DNA of 9,902 nucleotides from SAR202 cluster bacterium (GTDB taxonomy: Bacteria > Chloroflexota > Dehalococcoidia > Lucifugimonadales > JASMAO01), in NCBI GenBank assembly GCA_030754315.1, contig JASMAO010000158.1:1-9902 (forward strand), given 5' to 3'. The translations under genes and the position numbers were made by a program. Under the pieces are notes generated by a model. The model had not been told where the DNA came from, did no database searches, and worked only from the letters and a program-made list of their open reading frames with translations. Positions 5,999-9,902 of this stretch are shown in pieces (the first letter of the stretch is position 1; each line of letters begins with the position of its first letter).

Positions 5999-7282
5999 AT
6001 GATACTTCTCTTACTTTCCCTGTTGTTTGCGTGTTTGTTTTTAGGGGTGCCGATCTTTGTGTCTTTAGGGATAGCTACTGCCGTCACATTGGTGGTTTCC
6101 GATTTGCCAACAATGCTCATTGCTCAAAGCTTGTACCAAGGCATAGACAAATTTCCACTTCTAGCGATACCTTGCTTCATTCTTGCCGGCAGTGTCATGG
6201 AGCGCGTAGGCATTACTCAAGATATCATTGACGTAATCCTAATGTTTTGGGGAAAAGTGACTGGCGGATTGGGGATTGCGACGATTCTGGCCTGCATGTT
6301 TTTCTCGTCAATCAGTGGTTCGGGACCAGGTACTGTTGCAGCAGTAGGGACATTAATGATCCCGGCGATGCTTCGTGCCGGTTATGGCAGAGCATATGCA
6401 GGTGCTGTCTCCTCATCAGGAGGCACTCTCGGTATTTTGATCCCACCTAGCAATCCTATGATTATTTATGGGGTCATAGCGCAGTGCTCCATTACGGGGC
6501 TTTTCATCGCAGGCGTCATTCCCGGCGTAATTATTGGAGTCGCTCACTGTCTCGTGGCCTATGTAGTTGCACGACACCTTAAGTTTGAACGCACTAATGA
6601 CCCGTTCATATTCAGGGAGTTTTTGTGTGCTTGCTGGCGGGGGAAATTTTCACTTGCAGCGCCTGTCGTGATTTTGGGTGGGATATATGGCGGCATATTT
6701 ACCCCTGTAGAGGCTTCAGTTGTGGCGGTTGTATACGCTTTGTTAGTAGGGTTACTGGTAAAACGTCAGTTGACTTTTGGGAAATTGCTGGACTCCTGTA
6801 CAGAATCAGCCCGAATTTCAACGGCTATGATACTTGTTGGAACCTCTACGGTCTTTGGTCAGGTACTTATATTTAATAATGCCCCTATAGTGATGCTTGA
6901 CCTCCTTATGGGTATATCCACCAATTGGTTTGTAATATTGCTTTTGATCATCTTAGTTTTTGTCATTCTGGGCATGTTCATGGAGACTTTGTCGACCATT
7001 ATTATTGTTACGCCGATTCTTCTCCCTGTTGTGACGCAACTTGGAATCGATCCAATTCATTTCGGGATAATTTTTGTCGTTACAAACGAAGTCGCATTCC
7101 TTACACCACCCCTTGGAGCAAACTTATTTGTTGGCTCTCAATTGGCGAAAGTCAGTATCGAGAGGTTGAGTCTCCACGTTTTGCCTCATATCTTTGCGAT
7201 ACTAGTTTGTATTGTGTTAATTGCTTATTTTGAGGAGCTTAGCTTATGGCTACCGCATCTTCTTGGCTATGGACTGGGATAG
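5999..7282 (+). CDS. dctM: TRAP transporter large permease, DctM family
   Basis: A 427-residue, highly hydrophobic inner-membrane protein, the ion-coupled translocation subunit. Conserved blocks are AIPCFILAGSVMERVG (about 56-71), SGSGPGTVAAVGTLMIPAM (106-124), the RAGYGRAYAGAV segment and the GILIPPSNPMIIYGV re-entrant loop (about 145-159). The later ETLSTIIIVTPILLPV and TPPLGANLFV elements mark the second structural repeat. Length is normal and the first hydrophobic segment starts at residue 1, so the start is well placed. No Shine-Dalgarno sequence precedes ATG 5999, so translation is probably coupled to dctQ 18 bases upstream. No terminator-like structure follows. Confidence 0.93.
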   Translation: MILLLLSLLFACLFLGVPIFVSLGIATAVTLVVSDLPTMLIAQSLYQGIDKFPLLAIPCFILAGSVMERVGITQDIIDVILMFWGKVTGGLGIATILACMFFSSISGSGPGTVAAVGTLMIPAMLRAGYGRAYAGAVSSSGGTLGILIPPSNPMIIYGVIAQCSITGLFIAGVIPGVIIGVAHCLVAYVVARHLKFERTNDPFIFREFLCACWRGKFSLAAPVVILGGIYGGIFTPVEASVVAVVYALLVGLLVKRQLTFGKLLDSCTESARISTAMILVGTSTVFGQVLIFNNAPIVMLDLLMGISTNWFVILLLIILVFVILGMFMETLSTIIIVTPILLPVVTQLGIDPIHFGIIFVVTNEVAFLTPPLGANLFVGSQLAKVSIERLSLHVLPHIFAILVCIVLIAYFEELSLWLPHLLGYGLG

Positions 7283-7439
7283 GGAGATAACTTGCCTCTC
7301 GATTGCTACAATATATTCGTAAGTTTCGATATCTTAAGACGTTTGTGTTCGCCCTTCGTGGACTGTCTGGATTACGAGCATGCGAGAGCCTTACTTTGCG
7401 ACGACTTTTAATGCAGTGTTGGTCTAATAGGAATTTTCT

Positions 7440-8195
7440 ATGACAAGAGAATTTTCAAATAAGGTGGCACTTGTTACGGGTGGATCCCGTGGCATAGGTC
7501 GTTCTATCAGTATTGCCCTCGGGCAGTCTGATGCGCGCGTTGCAGTGAACTACTTGAGCGACGCAGTTGCAGCACGCTCGACTTTAGCTGATATCGAGAA
7601 GAAAGGCGGTACCGGAGACATTTTTCAGGCAGATGTCTCGAATGAGTCGGCAGTTATTAAAATGATTGAAGAAATTGAATCATCTCTTGGTCCGATTGAT
7701 ATCTTGGTGACCAATGCTGGAATCGGATTATTGCAGGACCATCAAGATATAACATTTGAAAGTTACCGTAAAATTATGGCCACGAACGTCGATGGGACGT
7801 TCTTGCCTGTGATGGCAGTTAAGGACGGTATGATTGAGCGCGGCACCGGCAATATTGTCTGTATTTCTTCGGTAGCTGGATTGCGCGCCCGCTCGAAGCT
7901 TATTTCTTACAGTATTTCGAAGTCTGCCGTGATTGGCTTGGTTAGAAGTTGTGCTGCGGCGTTCGGTCCAGCTGTTCGAGTCAACGGTATCGCTCCTGGT
8001 TTGATTCAAACCGACATGACAAAAGCTAGCATGGATCTGCCTCTTCAAGAATCAATAAAACAGGAGACGTTTTTAAAAACAATTGGTGTTCCAGAAAATA
8101 TTTCAGATGCCGTTTTGTTCCTTCTCTCCAGTCGCGCAAACTTTATTTCGGGACAGACTTTGATTGTTGACGGCGGCCGAGTGACTGTACCGTAA
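7440..8195 (+). CDS. classical short-chain dehydrogenase/reductase (FabG-like)
   Basis: A 251-residue cytosolic NAD(P)-dependent oxidoreductase. It carries TGGSRGIG (13-20), the structural NAG (92-94) and the complete catalytic tetrad Asn116, Ser144, Tyr157, Lys161 (YSISK). VRVNGIAPGLIQTDM (about 179-193) and the C-terminal GQTLIVDGG are standard. It resembles 3-oxoacyl-ACP reductases, but an isolated copy among transporter and sulfonate genes more likely oxidises an alcohol group of the imported substrate, for example a dihydroxypropanesulfonate hydroxyl (inference). AGGAA at 7429-7433 supports ATG 7440. A 157-base gap separates it from dctM, with no clear promoter or terminator; comD follows after 35 bases. 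Confidence 0.88.
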   Translation: MTREFSNKVALVTGGSRGIGRSISIALGQSDARVAVNYLSDAVAARSTLADIEKKGGTGDIFQADVSNESAVIKMIEEIESSLGPIDILVTNAGIGLLQDHQDITFESYRKIMATNVDGTFLPVMAVKDGMIERGTGNIVCISSVAGLRARSKLISYSISKSAVIGLVRSCAAAFGPAVRVNGIAPGLIQTDMTKASMDLPLQESIKQETFLKTIGVPENISDAVLFLLSSRANFISGQTLIVDGGRVTVP

Positions 8196-8230
8196 CTTCT
8201 CGCAAAATTTAATGGAAATAAGGAAAGACA

Positions 8231-8740
8231 ATGGCTAATCAATCGATCTCTAGTCAGCTGGTGGACAAACTCAAGTCCGCGGGCGTGAATTTTTTCGTCT
8301 CGGTACCGTGCAAACTATTGGCTGGCCAGATTCGATTGCTCGAAGAGGATACCGATGTTTGTTATTTGCCAGTGACTCGGGAGGAAGAGGGGTTTGGAAT
8401 TTGTGCGGGTGCCAGCCTTGGTGGTTATATGCCTTGCATCTTGATGCAGGACTCGGGTCTTGGAAATTCTGTCAATGCCCTCAAATCACTGGTTCAGTTC
8501 TTCCAGCTTCCAGTAGTGATGCTGATGAGTTATCGGGGTTCGCCGGGCGAGCCAGTCCCAGCTCAGGTTCCGATGGGGCTATTGGCGCCAGAACTTCTGA
8601 GGTTGATGCAAATTCCAATTTTGCATTGCCATCAAACAATGGATCTAGATAACATTGCCCCTCTCATCGAACATGCTCGAGTTGCTGAATCACCTGTCGC
8701 CATTTTTATTGACTTTCAGTTGATGGAGGGGGACGCATGA
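8231..8740 (+). CDS. comD: sulfopyruvate decarboxylase subunit alpha (ComD-like)
   Basis: A 169-residue N-terminal half of a split ThDP enzyme that, with ComE, decarboxylates 3-sulfopyruvate to sulfoacetaldehyde. The ComD blocks are in order: SVPC (24-27), LPVTREEEGFGICAGASLGG (46-65), MQDSGLGNSVNAL (72-84), SYRGSPGE (100-107) and QVPMG (112-116). These closely match the archaeal coenzyme M biosynthesis protein as I remember it and its bacterial sulfonate-degradation relatives. By analogy to phosphonopyruvate decarboxylase, the Glu of the EEEG cluster (probably Glu53) activates the cofactor. AAGGAAAG at 8220-8227 precedes the ATG. Its stop overlaps the comE start by four bases, implying stoichiometric expression. 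The main alternative is a phosphonopyruvate decarboxylase, but that is usually one fused chain. Confidence 0.88.
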   Translation: MANQSISSQLVDKLKSAGVNFFVSVPCKLLAGQIRLLEEDTDVCYLPVTREEEGFGICAGASLGGYMPCILMQDSGLGNSVNALKSLVQFFQLPVVMLMSYRGSPGEPVPAQVPMGLLAPELLRLMQIPILHCHQTMDLDNIAPLIEHARVAESPVAIFIDFQLMEGDA

Positions 8741-9285
8741 ATCGTTTCGAACTGATTGAGTCTTTAGTGCCTGTCCTAGAGGATACTTTGGTTGTTTGCA
8801 ACATCGGCATCCCCTCCCAGGAGCTTTTTGCCATTTGCGATCGAGAGAACCATTTTTACATGCTGGGCAGCATGGGGCTTTGCTCATCAATTGGCCTCGG
8901 ACTTGCGCTGACAACAAACAAAAGCGTTGTGGCCTTAGAGGGGGATGGTGCCGTCTTGATGAATCTTGGTACGCTTGCGACCATTGGCAACCGTGCCCCG
9001 GATAATCTAGTCCTTTTGGTCATCGATAACGGCAGTTACGGTTCGACCGGTGATCAGGCCACCTATACCAGTGAAGCGACTTCACTTGCAGTTATGGCTC
9101 GCGGGGGAGGGTGTTCGAACGTTATCGAGTGTTCGGGTGAAACAACAGCGGGGGTTTTAGCCGATGCGCTGTCGGCGAAGCAAGCAAGCGTGATTGTCTC
9201 GAAGGTGATCCCTGGTAACCGACCATTGCCAGTGGTGCCGATTCACCCCATTGTGTTGCGAGAACGCTTCAAGAAGGTGATCTAA
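8737..9285 (+). CDS. comE: sulfopyruvate decarboxylase subunit beta (ComE-like)
   Basis: A 182-residue C-terminal half of the split decarboxylase, carrying the ThDP pyrophosphate/Mg site: GDG at 69-71 and Asp97-Asn98 in VIDNGSYGSTG. The IGIPSQEL segment (23-30), FYMLGSMGL (40-48) and SSIGLGLAL (50-58) are strongly ComE-like. It starts on the ATGA overlap with comD, behind GGAGGGGG at 8725-8732. Together the pair totals about 350 residues, the size of a fused phosphonopyruvate decarboxylase. The product sulfoacetaldehyde normally goes to Xsc, which is not in the window. No terminator is evident after the stop. Confidence 0.88.
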   Translation: MNRFELIESLVPVLEDTLVVCNIGIPSQELFAICDRENHFYMLGSMGLCSSIGLGLALTTNKSVVALEGDGAVLMNLGTLATIGNRAPDNLVLLVIDNGSYGSTGDQATYTSEATSLAVMARGGGCSNVIECSGETTAGVLADALSAKQASVIVSKVIPGNRPLPVVPIHPIVLRERFKKVI

Positions 9286-9346
9286 TTATTAAGATTTGTC
9301 TGTGGGATGTGAGGATGTGATGTTAGTCAATAGATAGAGACATAGT

Positions 9347-9499
9347 ATGACGGAAGAGTTTTGGCGGTTGAGTGCGGTTGATGTTGCAGAAGGAATTCGG
9401 GCAAGGCAGTTTCTCGCAGAAGACGTAATGTTATCAGTAACTGAGAGAATCCACACGCGCAATTGTGACCTGAATGCCATTATTGGCTTGATTCGTTAA
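9347..9499 (+). pseudogene. truncated amidase N-terminus (amidase signature family)
   Basis: The frame from ATG 9347 to TAA 9497-9499 gives 50 residues: FWRLSAVDVAEGIRARQF, then VTERIHTRN and DLNAIIGLIR. That is the usual start of amidase-signature hydrolases (E-L-W-R-L-S-A-x-E-L-A-x-x-I-R, then R-I-x-x-x-N-x-x-L-N-A). Full-length members run to about 450-500 residues and carry a Lys-Ser-Ser catalytic triad, none of which is present here. No continuation was found in any frame after the stop, so this is a remnant of a lost gene or the left edge of a rearrangement. The ribosome site is weak. I am fairly sure of the family and sure that it is not a functional amidase. Confidence 0.6.
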
Positions 9500-9800
9500 A
9501 TTTTATTGGAAACTTCCAACGGCGTAACTTTGGTTAGGTTACGTGTAGTACTGCTGAGTCGTTGTTGTCAGTGTATTCCCAATGTTTTGGGCGAAGTTTG
9601 TAGATCATCTGCCGCATCCCAAATTTGTCAGGGCTTGTACGTCACTACCTACGGGTAGATGGTTCTCCGTTTAGGAGGTTCTGTTCTTTAGCCGGCGCGA
9701 GTGGCCCGATCGATGCGGCCAGATCGTCGGTCGTATCTGACAGCGTGGACCCAGGCCTTGTTAGGGTATGTGCCGGATTTGCGGTGGCTAGCATCAAATT

Positions 9801-9810
9801 TTCAGCACAC
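9801..9810. repeat. third TTCAGCACAC copy, right edge
   Basis: An exact 10-base match to 146-155 in the same orientation, extended on the left by TT (TTTTCAGCACAC, 9799-9810). Together with the left pair it brackets the whole cluster. A single 10-mer match can be chance in about 10 kb, so the case rests on the two extra copies at the left edge and on all copies being non-coding. Confidence 0.4.
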
Positions 9811-9830
9811 TAACAATTCGGGGCAGAAAG

Positions 9831-9872
9831 AGGCCAGTGAAAATGGCCTAAAAGCAGTGGAAAATGGTGCTC
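9831..9872. repeat. repeat-rich segment resembling an insertion-sequence end
   Basis: AGGCCA-N7-TGGCCT is a perfect 6-base inverted repeat whose spacer is GTGAAAA. CAGTGAAAATGGCCT is followed about 20 bases later by CAGTGGAAAATGGTGCT, a degenerate direct repeat. Terminal regions of IS21-family elements often hold multiple CAGTG/AAAA/TGGCC-type transposase sites, so this may be a decayed IS end (inference from memory). No transposase gene is present, and the segment runs close to the window edge. Confidence 0.3.
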
Positions 9873-9902
9873 CTAACTGGACTTAAGACCTTTTAGGTTG
9901 CT

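Larger units (their letters stand above)
9500..9902. other. 403-base stretch without a convincing gene
   Basis: Both strands have only short frames that resemble no protein I know. Visible structure: an inverted repeat CGTAAC (9523-9528)/GTTACG (9538-9543); a small CCCAA/TTGGG hairpin at 9578-9591; a copy of TTCAGCACAC at 9801-9810 matching the left edge; and near 9831-9872 an AGGCCA/TGGCCT inverted repeat followed by a degenerate repeat of CAGTGAAAATGG. The region looks like decayed or mobile-element-derived DNA. Confidence 0.5.

Noticed and set aside
7283..7439. Promoter or terminator in the gap between dctM and the SDR
   Set aside because: TTGCCT and TACAAT are only nine bases apart, and no stable hairpin with a T run was found.
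8231..9285. Phosphonopyruvate decarboxylase for the split ThDP pair
   Set aside because: The two-chain arrangement and the SVPC, TREEEG and FYMLGSMG blocks fit ComD/ComE better, and no phosphonate genes are nearby. It is kept as an alternative but not as the main call.
9625..9886. Two overlapping short plus-strand frames (62 and 61 residues) in the right flank
   Set aside because: They overlap in different frames, begin at a TTG or run through repeats, and resemble nothing known. I treat them as chance frames in decayed DNA.

Overview
This window is a plus-strand metabolic gene cluster from a Gram-negative bacterium, most likely a marine or aquatic proteobacterium. The grounds are a TRAP transporter with a Sec signal peptide on its binding protein, standard Shine-Dalgarno sites, moderate GC content and enzyme families typical of organosulfonate users. 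The species cannot be fixed from the sequence. No tRNA, rRNA, CRISPR array, intact transposase or transcriptional regulator was seen.

Layout. Positions 1-389 are non-coding or degenerate: a 10-bp-periodic GGAC array, tandem TTCAGCACA repeats, a terminator-like hairpin, and a short hydrophobic reading frame that looks like the 3' end of a lost transporter. The cluster follows: a D-2-hydroxyacid dehydrogenase resembling (S)-sulfolactate dehydrogenase SlcC (390-1316); an intergenic region with a sigma70-like promoter overlapping palindromes; a TRAP solute-binding protein (1571-2581) ending in a very strong terminator; an extended-SDR epimerase/dehydratase-family protein (2675-3640); a large acetolactate-synthase-like ThDP enzyme (3655-5361); the two TRAP membrane subunits (5438-5980, 5999-7282); a classical SDR (7440-8195); and the two overlapping subunits of a ComDE-type sulfopyruvate decarboxylase (8231-8740, 8737-9285). 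Downstream are a truncated amidase N-terminus (9347-9499) and about 400 bases with no convincing gene but with several short repeats.

Working model (inference). The TRAP system imports a C3 organosulfonate such as 2,3-dihydroxypropanesulfonate or 3-sulfolactate. The SDR, and perhaps the epimerase-family protein, oxidise or rearrange it. The SlcC-like enzyme makes 3-sulfopyruvate and ComDE decarboxylates this to sulfoacetaldehyde. The usual desulfonating enzymes (Xsc, SuyAB) and a sulfite exporter are absent from the window. In their place is a second ThDP enzyme of unknown specificity that is not a recognisable Xsc. Either desulfonation is encoded elsewhere or this enzyme performs an undescribed step; that is the most interesting point here. 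Gene remnants and shared short repeats at both edges suggest the cluster sits in a recombined, accessory location.
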